From assembly GCA_005223045.1 (NCBI GenBank), contig NJBM01000002.1, positions 124,001-188,000 of the forward strand: a stretch of 64,000 bases of DNA. Reading direction: 5' to 3'. Made by a program: the position numbers and the translations under genes. A model generated the notes under the pieces. The model saw only the letters and a program-made list of their open reading frames with translations. It was not told the DNA's origin and ran no database searches. Below, one piece after another: positions 51,162 through 59,651 of the stretch. Each line of letters begins with the position of its first letter. Position 1 is the stretch's first letter. The DNA is from Planctomycetes bacterium B3_Pla. GTDB lineage: Bacteria > Planctomycetota > Phycisphaerae > Sedimentisphaerales > Anaerobacaceae.

Positions 51162-51854
51162 ATGCAAAATACACTGTTTCTACATGAAGAGATACTACTG
51201 CTGGCCCTGCGAGATGAGGAAGGCACGATTGCCTCCGCCGGGACGATGTATCAGTACGCAATCGGTGCAGCGCTGCTGGCCGAGCTGTTATTGAGCAAGC
51301 GTATCGAAGTTGAACAGTCCGGCAAGAGAAAGCTGGTCAATCTTGTCAGTCCGACTCCCCTCGGCGAGCCGTTGATTGACCAATGCCTTGAAAAACTCAG
51401 CAGTGCGAAAAGACGCGCGGCCCTTCAGACTTGGGTTTCTCGCTTTGCAGGAGTCAAGAGTCTTAAGCACCGCGTGGCACAGGAATTATGCAGGCGAGGC
51501 ATCCTGAGGGCCGACGAGGACAAGGTTCTGCTGATCTTCACCCGGAAGATATACCCTGAGGTCAATCCCGAGCCGGAGAGGAAGCTGATCGAACGGCTCA
51601 GGCAAGCCATCTTCACTGATACGGCAGAGCTTGAGCCTCGGACAGTCGTTCTCGTCTCACTGGCCAAAAGTGCCGGTCTTCTGAAGGTGGTGTTCGATAA
51701 AAAGAGCTTGAAAAGCCGCAAAGCACGCATCGAGCAGATCGTCAACGGCGAGATAACCGGAAAGGCGGCACAAGAAGCTATTCAAGCCATGCAGGCGGCC
51801 GTCATGGTGGCTTGCATCATGCCGGCTATGATGACGGCGACTATCAGTCACTAA
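51162..51854 (+). CDS. GPP34/GOLPH3-like phosphoprotein family protein
   Basis: 230 residues. The start of the fold, TLFLHEEILLLALRDEEGTI, and YAIGAALLAELLLSKRIEVE match the GPP34 (GOLPH3/Vps74) pattern, an all-helical domain that binds phosphatidylinositol-4-phosphate in eukaryotic Golgi. Bacterial members are known in actinomycetes, planctomycetes and others and lack a confirmed role. Here the C-terminus is Ala/Met-rich and hydrophobic (MQAAVMVACIMPAMMTATIS), possibly a membrane-contact segment. The MITE-like repeat lies directly upstream. Confidence 0.83.
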   Translation: MQNTLFLHEEILLLALRDEEGTIASAGTMYQYAIGAALLAELLLSKRIEVEQSGKRKLVNLVSPTPLGEPLIDQCLEKLSSAKRRAALQTWVSRFAGVKSLKHRVAQELCRRGILRADEDKVLLIFTRKIYPEVNPEPERKLIERLRQAIFTDTAELEPRTVVLVSLAKSAGLLKVVFDKKSLKSRKARIEQIVNGEITGKAAQEAIQAMQAAVMVACIMPAMMTATISH

Positions 51855-51967
51855 ACTGCGTACAGGATTACGTTTTCGCATCAACAGCAAACACTGAGAA
51901 GATAATGCTGAAGACAAAAGGGCACAGAGGACGATGAACTAAAAGAGGGAGCCCGAGGCAAGGAACG

Positions 51968-53107
51968 ATGGTCGGCATTATATCGAGGCCTGATACACAA
52001 GAGAAACTGGAGATTCTCAGCGCTGATGCGCAATATGACCTCGCCTGCGCCTGCGGCACTTCCAAAGATGAACATCGCAAACGCGACGGAGAAGGCAAGT
52101 GGATATACCCCATAACGCTTCCGAGCGGAGGCAAGAGCGTACTGTTTAAGACGCTGCTGTCGAACGTATGTACAAATGACTGTAAATACTGCCCGCTTAG
52201 AGCGCAAATGGATGTTCGCCGATGCAGCCTTGATCCTGAGCAGGCAGCGAGGGTGTTCCTGGATTATCTCAACCGGCGAAAAGTCTTCGGGTTGTTTCTC
52301 AGTTCAGGAGTCTCAGGCTCGCCCGATGCGACAATGGATCGGCTCAACGGCGTAGCGGGATTGCTCCGAAGAAGGCACAAATTCAGGGGCTATATTCATC
52401 TGAAGGTCATTCCCGGAGCGAGCGACGCGGCGATAGAAGAGGCTGTCTCATTGGCCAGTGCCGTGTCGCTGAATATCGAAACGCCTGGCCGGGAGTGCCT
52501 CGCGAAGCTCTCTACGAAAAAAGACTACATCCGGGATATCATCGAGCCAATCAAGCTTATCAGCCGACTGACGGGACGTGGCTCGAAATATGAAAAAGTC
52601 AAGCAGACAACGCAGTTCATAGTAGGCGCCGCCGGCGAGCAGGACGCTAAGATCGTCAAATACATGTCGGGATTGTACGAGCGGCTGAACATGCAGCGCG
52701 TGTACTTCAGCGCCTACCAAAAGGGACTGGGAGATGAGTCCATAGCCGGTGAACGAGCCGGACATGGAGAGTCCACCGACATTCTCATGCGCGAGCACCG
52801 GCTGTATCAGGTGGATTTTCTGCTTCGCAAGTACGGTTTTGCCGAATCCGACATCGTCTTTGAAAAGAACGGCAATCTTTCCTTAGCCACCGATCCCAAG
52901 GAAGCATGGGCTATCGGGCATCCGGAGTTTTTCCCCGTCAATGCGAATCGGGCGTCAAGGTTCTCGCTTCTGAGGGTGCCCGGACTCGGACCACTTACGG
53001 TCAGGCGAATCCTGGAACGCCGAAAGCAAAGCCGCATCAACTCCATCGGCGACGTGGGCAAGGTGGGAGTCAGGCTTCAAAAAGCGAATAAATACCTCAG
53101 CTTTTGA
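51968..53107 (+). CDS. Radical SAM protein with HhH domain, DNA modification/repair type
   Basis: 379 residues. The radical SAM cluster motif is CTNDCKYC (Cys68, Cys72, Cys75) within LLSNVCTNDCKYCPLRAQMD. The barrel follows (FGLFLSSGVSGSPDATMDRL, LNIETPGRECLAKLS). The C-terminal helix-hairpin-helix is RVPGLGPLTVRRILERRKQS. This matches the uncharacterised family of putative DNA modification/repair radical SAM proteins, usually paired with a UDG-like partner gene. A family 4 UDG is in the window but 28 kb away. Start by a weak AAGGAACG site. Confidence 0.9.
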   Translation: MVGIISRPDTQEKLEILSADAQYDLACACGTSKDEHRKRDGEGKWIYPITLPSGGKSVLFKTLLSNVCTNDCKYCPLRAQMDVRRCSLDPEQAARVFLDYLNRRKVFGLFLSSGVSGSPDATMDRLNGVAGLLRRRHKFRGYIHLKVIPGASDAAIEEAVSLASAVSLNIETPGRECLAKLSTKKDYIRDIIEPIKLISRLTGRGSKYEKVKQTTQFIVGAAGEQDAKIVKYMSGLYERLNMQRVYFSAYQKGLGDESIAGERAGHGESTDILMREHRLYQVDFLLRKYGFAESDIVFEKNGNLSLATDPKEAWAIGHPEFFPVNANRASRFSLLRVPGLGPLTVRRILERRKQSRINSIGDVGKVGVRLQKANKYLSF

Positions 53108-53290
53108 GTGTAGAATTCTCAATTCTAAATTCACAATTCGACAATTCAGATTTGCGAGGAATTTGTATGGAAAAGTATTGCAATCCTCGGATTCGGGGGT
53201 TAGTATTCGAGTGTAGAGTGTAGAATTTAGAATGCAGAATGGTGAGCCTGTCAAACCCTTCTCAATTCTCAATTCACAATTTGGAATTCA
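53108..53290. repeat. Jittered AATTCTCAATTC repeat tracts
   Basis: Two clusters of variants of GAATTGAGAATT/AATTCTAAATTC at 53113-53150 and 53219-53290 flank unrepeated DNA. The same wording occurs at 54744-54780 and 42183-42215. Confidence 0.65.
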
Positions 53291-53291
53291 G

Positions 53292-53588
53292 ATGGATGAG
53301 CCCACCGAGAATAGCAGTAAAGGCGTTGAAACAAGGTTTAGCAAGGCTGTAAGCGATTTTGTTGCCGGGCTGAGCGATGAGCATCGGATGCTGGTCATCC
53401 TCAAGGCGCAATTATACGACGGAAAATGGGAGTTGATGCTCGATGACTTGCAGAACCGCCTGGAGGGCAATCCCTACATATTCAAGCTGGCAAATAGAAT
53501 CAAGGACGATATCGAGCGTATCGAATACATGCAGGAATTCGAGAGGCAGTGCAAGGTTGATTTGAGTGAGCACGTCGAACTACCCTAA
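53292..53588 (+). CDS. Small hypothetical helical protein
   Basis: 98 residues from the ATG at 53292. It is predicted all helical and acidic/basic mixed (DFVAGLSDEHRMLVILKAQL, NPYIFKLANRIKDDIERIEY). No signal peptide or known motif. The stop is one base from the frame of the propeller gene, so the two may be co-transcribed. Repeat tracts occupy its upstream region. Unrecognised family. Confidence 0.72.
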   Translation: MDEPTENSSKGVETRFSKAVSDFVAGLSDEHRMLVILKAQLYDGKWELMLDDLQNRLEGNPYIFKLANRIKDDIERIEYMQEFERQCKVDLSEHVELP

Positions 53589-53630
53589 ATGTGGTGGCGA
53601 AAAGGTACTTTTTTGCGAGGATTTGGGAAA

Positions 53631-54743
53631 ATGATAAGAACATCGAGATGCAGACTTGTTTTCATGGTGGTCGTTCTAACTTTGTGCGTTGTCCAGAGCG
53701 GCGTTGCTGCGAAAAACAGTTCAGGTCGGCTTGTTTCGCCGGAACTGCTCAGGCACGCCAAATTGGCGATATTGTGGGAAAATACGCTGCCGATCAAGAA
53801 AACCGAAAAGTTGGAGCAGTTGCTCTTGCTCGGCAATCGTCTATATGCAGTCTCCAGCAGCAATTATATGGTAGCCCTGGACAAGGACAATGGGACGCTG
53901 GTTTTCAGCAGGGCCGTGGCTCCGGCTGGTTTTCCGGTTGCAGGATTAAAGCTTTACGGCAATGAGCTTCTATCCGTAGGCGGCAGCAAACTGACAGAGA
54001 TTGATGCCGGATCAGGGGACGAGCTTCGGGTCATGGACGTTGGATTTGGCATCACCTGCCCGGCCGCCCGCAACAGCTCGTATTTCTATATAGCCGGAGT
54101 TGACAATCGGTTGCACGTATTCCGTGCCGCCGACAGGGTCCGGACTTTCGAGGTTGCCGCCGATAACAACTCGACGATTACCTCAATCACTGCCGACGAC
54201 AACCTGGTCGTTTTTGCCACTGCCGCCGGTAACGTGATCGGCATCGCGCCCAACGGACCCACGCGTTTATGGCAGTTCGATGCTTCCGAGAGCATTGCCG
54301 GACCGATCGTCAAAGACTGGATGTCGCTGTTCTTTGCCAGTAAAGATACGAACGTTTACAGAGTTGATATAGTCGGCCTGCCTGAGAAAAAGCGGCTTGT
54401 TTGGAAGAACCAGACGGCTGCCGTACTTGAAGAGGCGCCTCGCGTAACGCAGGAGGTCGTCTATCAGCATGTCAGCGGCAAGGGCGTAGCGGCCATAGAT
54501 AAGGAAACCGGCTCGTCCTTATGGCTCGTGCCGGGGGGCGTTGATCTGTTAGCCGAGTCTAGGAGCAGAGCCTACGTCATTACAAAGGCCGAGACGCTGG
54601 TGGTTATGGACAATACCAAGGGCAAGAGGCTGTATTCGGTCAACTTCGCGGGCGTTTCGATACATGCGGCCAATACCGGGGACGGGAAGATCTACATTGC
54701 CGACAAGCGTGGCCGGGTTGCCTGCCTGCAACCGGTAGAATAG
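53631..54743 (+). CDS. Exported PQQ-type beta-propeller protein
   Basis: 370 residues from the ATG at 53631. A signal peptide (LVFMVVVLTLCVVQSGVAAK) is followed by 6-8 blades of PQQ-like repeats, recognisable by VALDKDNGTLVFSR, LTEIDAGSGDELRVM, VAAIDKETGSSLW and LVVMDNTKGKRLYSV. The fold resembles BamB and PQQ-dependent enzymes, but I see no catalytic residues, so a protein-binding or sensing role is likelier. A longer frame begins at 53589 without a good site. Confidence 0.87.
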   Translation: MIRTSRCRLVFMVVVLTLCVVQSGVAAKNSSGRLVSPELLRHAKLAILWENTLPIKKTEKLEQLLLLGNRLYAVSSSNYMVALDKDNGTLVFSRAVAPAGFPVAGLKLYGNELLSVGGSKLTEIDAGSGDELRVMDVGFGITCPAARNSSYFYIAGVDNRLHVFRAADRVRTFEVAADNNSTITSITADDNLVVFATAAGNVIGIAPNGPTRLWQFDASESIAGPIVKDWMSLFFASKDTNVYRVDIVGLPEKKRLVWKNQTAAVLEEAPRVTQEVVYQHVSGKGVAAIDKETGSSLWLVPGGVDLLAESRSRAYVITKAETLVVMDNTKGKRLYSVNFAGVSIHAANTGDGKIYIADKRGRVACLQPVE

Positions 54744-54785
54744 TGAATTGAGAATGACGAATTGAGAATTCTAAATTCTCTTCCA
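54744..54785. repeat. Jittered GAATTGAGAAT repeat tract
   Basis: Variants of AATTGAGAATT fill the short gap before the purH ribosome-binding site (CCAGGAAGGAGC at 54783-54794). Confidence 0.6.
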
Positions 54786-54804
54786 GGAAGGAGCATAAGT
54801 TTAA

Positions 54805-56415
54805 ATGGATGTAAGAGTAAAGACCGCACTGGTAAGCGTTTCCGACAAAACCGGAGTTGCCGATTTTGCTAAGAAACTCAGCAAAATGGGGGTCAAGGTA
54901 ATTAGCACGGGTGGAACAGCTAAAGCACTCAGCGCTGCCGGCGTGGATGTTGTTGGGATCGAATCGGTCACAGGCTTTCCGGAGATGATGGACGGCAGGG
55001 TAAAGACCCTCCATCCAAAAATACACGGGGCGCTATTAGGACTTCGAGACAAAACCGAACACACAGCGGCAATGAAAGACCACGGTATCGAACCTATCGA
55101 TCTGGTCTGTGTGAATCTTTATCCGTTTGAACAGACGATCGCCAAGCCCGATTGCACACTGGCCGAGGCAATCGAAAATATCGATATCGGCGGGCCGAGC
55201 ATGCTTCGCTCAGCCGCCAAGAACCACAAGTTCGTAACAGTCGTTACAGAACCAGACCAGTACGATAAAGTAATCGAAGAGATGGAGAAGAATGACGGGG
55301 CAGTGAGCGAAGGGCTGCGGAGCGATTTTGCACGAATCGCTTTTGGACTGACAGCCTCGTACGATGCAGCGATATCGAAATACCTTAACGGCAAAGCAGG
55401 CGTGGGATATCCGGAGAAAGTCTCGATTGCGATAAAGAAAGAAGCGGAACTGCGCTACGGGGAAAATCCTCATCAAAGCGCGGCGTTCTACAAGCTGCAA
55501 TCGAGCGGCGAGACCTCCGTCAGCAGCGGCACGCTGCTGGAGGGCGGCACCGGCATCAGCTTCAATAACCTGCTGGATACGAACGCGGCATTCGAGCTAG
55601 TCAAGGAATTCGCCGAGCCGGCGGCGGTGGTCGTCAAGCACCTCAATCCGTGCGGCTGTGCCGTCGATGAAGACATCTGCGTGGCGTACCGCAAGGCCTA
55701 CGAGGGCGACGTCATCAGCGCATTCGGCGGTATAATCGCCTTGAATAGAAAAGTGGACGTCGAGCTGGCCCAGACGATTATGGAATCCTACAGCCGGTTC
55801 GGCAAGGCACTCGGCGCCGGCGGATTCTTCGCCGAGGTGATTATCGCGCCGGAGTTTGACAAGGATGCAGTTGAAATAATCCGGACGCTTAAAGCCTGGG
55901 GCGCCAGAGTTCGACTGCTCGAAACCGGGCCGATTCACAGGGCAAACATCGACTGCGGCGAATTCGACGCTCGCTGCATCATAGGCGGGATGCTGCTCCA
56001 GCAACGGGACCTGGTAGGGTGGGAGCCGGATGCACTGACGTATCCGACCAAGGCCAAGCCTACGAAAGAGCAGCTTGAGGACTTGAGAATCGCCTGGCTC
56101 GTCTCCAAGCACACCAAGAGCAATACCATTGTATTGGTCAAGAACAGAAGAGTCTGGGGCGTTGGCGCCGGGCAGATGAACCGCGTCGAGTCCGGCCTGA
56201 TTTCGTTCAAGCGCGCCGGCGACGAAGCCAAAGGCTGCGCAATGGCCTCAGACGCGTTCTTTCCGTTCCCGGACAACATCGAAAACGCCGCCAAGGCGGG
56301 CGTGGCTGCGATAGTCCAGCCGGGCGGCTCGAAAAAGGACGATGAAGTCATCGCCGTCGCCGACAAACACGGAATCGCAATGGTCTTCACCGGCAAACGA
56401 CACTTCAAACACTGA
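54805..56415 (+). CDS. purH: Bifunctional AICAR transformylase/IMP cyclohydrolase
   Basis: 536 residues, close to the usual ~510-530. It carries out the last two steps of IMP synthesis. The N-terminal IMP cyclohydrolase (MGS-like) domain opens with KTALVSVSDKTGVADFAKKL and contains KVISTGGTAKAL and GRVKTLHPKIHGALL. The transformylase part has RYGENPHQSAAFY, VVKHLNPCGCAV and KSNTIVLVKNRRVWGVGAGQ. The last stretch, SDAFFPFPDNIENAAKAGVA and IVQPGGS, is the conserved active-site region. All landmarks are intact. Confidence 0.97.
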   Translation: MDVRVKTALVSVSDKTGVADFAKKLSKMGVKVISTGGTAKALSAAGVDVVGIESVTGFPEMMDGRVKTLHPKIHGALLGLRDKTEHTAAMKDHGIEPIDLVCVNLYPFEQTIAKPDCTLAEAIENIDIGGPSMLRSAAKNHKFVTVVTEPDQYDKVIEEMEKNDGAVSEGLRSDFARIAFGLTASYDAAISKYLNGKAGVGYPEKVSIAIKKEAELRYGENPHQSAAFYKLQSSGETSVSSGTLLEGGTGISFNNLLDTNAAFELVKEFAEPAAVVVKHLNPCGCAVDEDICVAYRKAYEGDVISAFGGIIALNRKVDVELAQTIMESYSRFGKALGAGGFFAEVIIAPEFDKDAVEIIRTLKAWGARVRLLETGPIHRANIDCGEFDARCIIGGMLLQQRDLVGWEPDALTYPTKAKPTKEQLEDLRIAWLVSKHTKSNTIVLVKNRRVWGVGAGQMNRVESGLISFKRAGDEAKGCAMASDAFFPFPDNIENAAKAGVAAIVQPGGSKKDDEVIAVADKHGIAMVFTGKRHFKH

Positions 56416-56515
56416 CGTATTGATTGTCGATTTTTCAATCGCAAATCGATGCTGCGCCTCTGTGCCTGTTGCGTATAGCGGACAGCGGATAAGGGACTAA
56501 ACGCTATACGCGATG

Positions 56516-57898
56516 TTATCGGGGCGGATTGTGCAGACTCAGGCCGAAGGCGTCCTCGACGGCTTCTTTGAGCACCTCTGAAACCGTAGGATGTGGGAAG
56601 CTCACATCTGTAATCTTCTCCTTGCTGCCTATCAGCGCCCTGGCGGCGCCTATCAGCTCGGTTACAGTGGCGCCGATCATTGTCACACCGACAATCCTGT
56701 TGGTGGAGTTGTCCCTTACTACCCTTATTTCGCCGATGATTTCATTATGCGCAACGCTTCGACCGTTAGCCTTGAAGAAAGACCTGCCGACAGAAACATC
56801 AAGCCCTTCGGAGTTGCACTTCTCTTCGTTCTTACCGACGGATGCAATCTCGGGGAATGTATAGACGGCTCGTGGAATGAGCGAATAGTCGTCAATTTGT
56901 TCATCGCCGCCCGTCGCGTTGGCCGCCGCTACTTCCGCCTCGGCGAAGGCGCCATGGGCCAGATATGTCGTACCTACGGCGTCGCCGATGGCGTACACGC
57001 CGGTAACGTTCGTTTCCAGCTTTTTGTTGACCGCAACCGCTGGGCCGTCCAGCTCCAGATTCAGAGCTTCGACGGTTTCTTCGTCTATGACGGGCCTTCG
57101 CCCGACCGAAACGAGGACCTTCTCGGCATCGATCGTCCGGCCGTCTTCCAAAGCCACTTTCGCCAACCCGCCGGCTGTCTCGACGGAAGTGACTTTTTGA
57201 TTTGTCAGGGAGGTTATACCCAGTTTCTTGAATTCGCGTTCAATTAGCCTCCCCACCCACTGGTCTTCCATCGGGATCAATCGCGAGAGTGCCTCGACGA
57301 TTGTAACTTTGGTTCCCATCGCGGCGTACACACAAGCCATTTCACAGCCGATCACCCCGCCGCCCACAATTACCATCGATTGAGGTATTTGCTGTAAGGT
57401 CAGGGCTTCTTTGCTGCTGATAACAGTTTGTCCGTCAAACGGAATGCCCGGAATCTCAATTGGATTCGAACCTGTTGCAAGGATAATCTTGCCGGCCTCA
57501 ATCTCGGCCGGCCCGCTTTCGGATTCTATTTTGATTCGGCCCGGCGCCGTGACAACTGCCCGGCCGGGGATAATATTGACTTTATGGCTCCCGATCAATC
57601 CTGTCACGCCTTTTCGAAAGGCGGCCACTATAGCGTCCTTTCTGGCCTGGATTTTCGGCCAGTTTGCGGTCGGTGCTGCAACGTCAACCCCCATTAAATG
57701 AGCGTGCTTGAACATAAGCAGTGTGTGGGCCGAGGCCAGCAGGCTCTTCGAAGGGATACATCCGCAGTTCAGACAGGTACCTCCGACAAAGGCCTTTTCA
57801 ACAACTGCTGCCGAAGCGCCTTTTTGTGCACATCTAATCGCGGCGGCGTAACCACCGGGGCCGCTGCCGATTACAACAACATCAAAACTCTCTGCCAT
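56516..57898 (-). CDS. lpdA: Dihydrolipoamide dehydrogenase
   Basis: 460 residues. FAD motif VVVIGSGPGGYAAAIRCAQK, redox pair in GGTCLNCGCIPSK (Cys42, Cys47), NAD-binding GGGVIGCEMACVYAAMG, central ATGSNPIEIPG, and the C-terminal interface with catalytic HPTVSE. It re-oxidises lipoamide in 2-oxoacid dehydrogenases or the glycine cleavage system. No E1, E2 or Gcv gene is in the window, so the partner complex is unknown. It follows the sulfatases on the same strand after 117 bases of repeat DNA. Confidence 0.96.
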   Translation of the reverse strand: MAESFDVVVIGSGPGGYAAAIRCAQKGASAAVVEKAFVGGTCLNCGCIPSKSLLASAHTLLMFKHAHLMGVDVAAPTANWPKIQARKDAIVAAFRKGVTGLIGSHKVNIIPGRAVVTAPGRIKIESESGPAEIEAGKIILATGSNPIEIPGIPFDGQTVISSKEALTLQQIPQSMVIVGGGVIGCEMACVYAAMGTKVTIVEALSRLIPMEDQWVGRLIEREFKKLGITSLTNQKVTSVETAGGLAKVALEDGRTIDAEKVLVSVGRRPVIDEETVEALNLELDGPAVAVNKKLETNVTGVYAIGDAVGTTYLAHGAFAEAEVAAANATGGDEQIDDYSLIPRAVYTFPEIASVGKNEEKCNSEGLDVSVGRSFFKANGRSVAHNEIIGEIRVVRDNSTNRIVGVTMIGATVTELIGAARALIGSKEKITDVSFPHPTVSEVLKEAVEDAFGLSLHNPPR

Positions 57899-57919
57899 GA
57901 TCTTAACTCCTTGTAAATA

Positions 57920-58015
57920 AAATCAAAATGCAAAATGTAAAATGCAAAATGTATGAAGTCGTCGCGGTTTGCCGCGACTCCGCTATTTTGATATTTGATT
58001 TTTGATATTTGCATT
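57920..58015. repeat. Jittered AAAATGCAAAATG repeat tract
   Basis: AAAATGCAAAATGTAAAATG-type words at 57926-57952 and TTGATATTTGATTTTTGATA at 57991-58012 surround a GTCGTCGCGG...CCGCGAC pair. Comparable words occur at 40741-40765. Confidence 0.6.
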
Positions 58016-59629
58016 TTATGCTTGTGGGCGATAGGGATTCTTCTCGGGGTTGTACCACGCGAAGAGCCGGTCTCGCAGCCGGTCCCGAACTTTCTTCATA
58101 GTCGGGTCGTTAATACGGTTCACAAACTCGCCCGGATCGGCTTCGTGGTCATATAGCTCGTGCGTCGTCCTGGGGACTCCTGACGGAGATCCGTGGTTAT
58201 AGATATATTTGTACCGCCGGGTGCGAATCATATACTCACAGATCCGCGATCTCAGGTTGTACTCGCTGAACGCCGCCGACGGACCTTTTAGGTTGGGATT
58301 GCGCAATACATCGGCAAAGCTGGCCGCGTCTATGCGCCGCGGCGCGCCGGGAATATCGTGCAATGTTGTTCGTTCCGGCGCTTCAAGGCCGGCCAATTCG
58401 CTCAGTGTCGGATACAGGCCAATGTATTCGGTCAGTGCATCTGTCACCTTGTTCTCGGGAAGATACCTCGGGTAGCTCACAATTAAAGGCACGCGCACCG
58501 ACGGCTCGAACAGGCAGAACTTCTGGTACAGTCCATGGTCGCCGTCCATCTCACCGTGATCGGCGGTATATACGACGATGGTATTGTCCAACAATCCTTC
58601 GTTCTCAAGAGCGTCATAAACATATCCAACACAGGTATCGACGAAGGCAAGATTGCCCAAATAGCCCGCGCGATGGGCGCGTTGGCGTTTTTCTCCCATC
58701 GCGGCCCTGTTTCGAATGCGCCGCTGAATGTGCTGGGGATACTGAGAGATGTCACCGACCTCCGGCAGCTTTATTTTATCAACGGGGTATTTTTCGGCCC
58801 ACTGCCTCGGCGGGTAGAACGGCGAATGCGGCTTCATAAAACTGGTGACTAAAAAAAACGGCTGCTCGCGGTATCTGGTAATGAACTTGCCCGCCTCACG
58901 GGCTATGAACGAATCCAAATGGTCTTCGGCTTCGAGCGGGGACGCCATGTTGTCGAAGTTCCATTTTTCGACGTTGCCCACCCATGGACTGCCTCTGAGC
59001 CACAATCCGTCGATGTCGGGCAAACCCGCGCCGCTGTCATCCACCGTCTTGAAGAAGTTCGGCCCCAGCGGATGATTTGCAATCTCGTTGGCGTAGTGCT
59101 GTGCTTTTGGCCCTAAGTACATCAACCAGTCGTTGATGGACATGTAATACTCGAAGCCGTGATTGTGGGCATCCACAAAGTGCATCTTGCCTACCAGACC
59201 GGTCAGATACCCATTCTCGGCGAAGTGATTGGCCATCGTGCGGTAGCGCCAGTCGAGGTTATCTCTGTTGGTGATTGCGCCGGTGCTGTGTGCGTAAAGT
59301 CCGGTCAGCAGAGCCATCCGCGAAGCGACACAGACCGGATACGGGCAATAAGCATTGTTGAAACGCACGCCCCGCGAAGCGATACGGTCGATGTTGGGCG
59401 TGGGAACCAGGTCTCTGCCGGCACAGGTCATCAGGTCGGCCCGGTGCTGGTCGGTCATAATCACAAGGACGTTGGGCTTGTGAGGACCTAATCCCAGCCG
59501 AGGCGTCTCATGTGAGTTTGCGGGCGAAGGTTTTACCTGAGCACAACCGGAGCCAAGAATAGCCGAAGCCGCGCCAAGACCCGCTGTTTGCAGGAATTGC
59601 CTTCTCTTTATCCGGTTGCTGTCAGTCAT
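58016..59629 (-). CDS. Tat-exported sulfatase
   Basis: 537 residues. Twin-arginine signal (KRRQFLQTAGLGAASAILGS) with a following Cys that could be a lipobox (GSGC). Type I sulfatase: metal site MTDQHRAD (Asp60), and the maturation motif PVCVASRMALLTG, where Cys100 would be turned into formylglycine (C-x-A-S-R). YTADHGEMDGDHGL contributes further metal ligands. It cleaves sulfate esters of polysaccharides in the periplasm or outside. Formylglycine formation needs an enzyme not in the window. Lies last in the operon, 22 bases after the other sulfatase. Confidence 0.93.
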   Translation of the reverse strand: MTDSNRIKRRQFLQTAGLGAASAILGSGCAQVKPSPANSHETPRLGLGPHKPNVLVIMTDQHRADLMTCAGRDLVPTPNIDRIASRGVRFNNAYCPYPVCVASRMALLTGLYAHSTGAITNRDNLDWRYRTMANHFAENGYLTGLVGKMHFVDAHNHGFEYYMSINDWLMYLGPKAQHYANEIANHPLGPNFFKTVDDSGAGLPDIDGLWLRGSPWVGNVEKWNFDNMASPLEAEDHLDSFIAREAGKFITRYREQPFFLVTSFMKPHSPFYPPRQWAEKYPVDKIKLPEVGDISQYPQHIQRRIRNRAAMGEKRQRAHRAGYLGNLAFVDTCVGYVYDALENEGLLDNTIVVYTADHGEMDGDHGLYQKFCLFEPSVRVPLIVSYPRYLPENKVTDALTEYIGLYPTLSELAGLEAPERTTLHDIPGAPRRIDAASFADVLRNPNLKGPSAAFSEYNLRSRICEYMIRTRRYKYIYNHGSPSGVPRTTHELYDHEADPGEFVNRINDPTMKKVRDRLRDRLFAWYNPEKNPYRPQA

Positions 59630-59651
59630 GTCAGTGCTTTCATGGTCGAGG

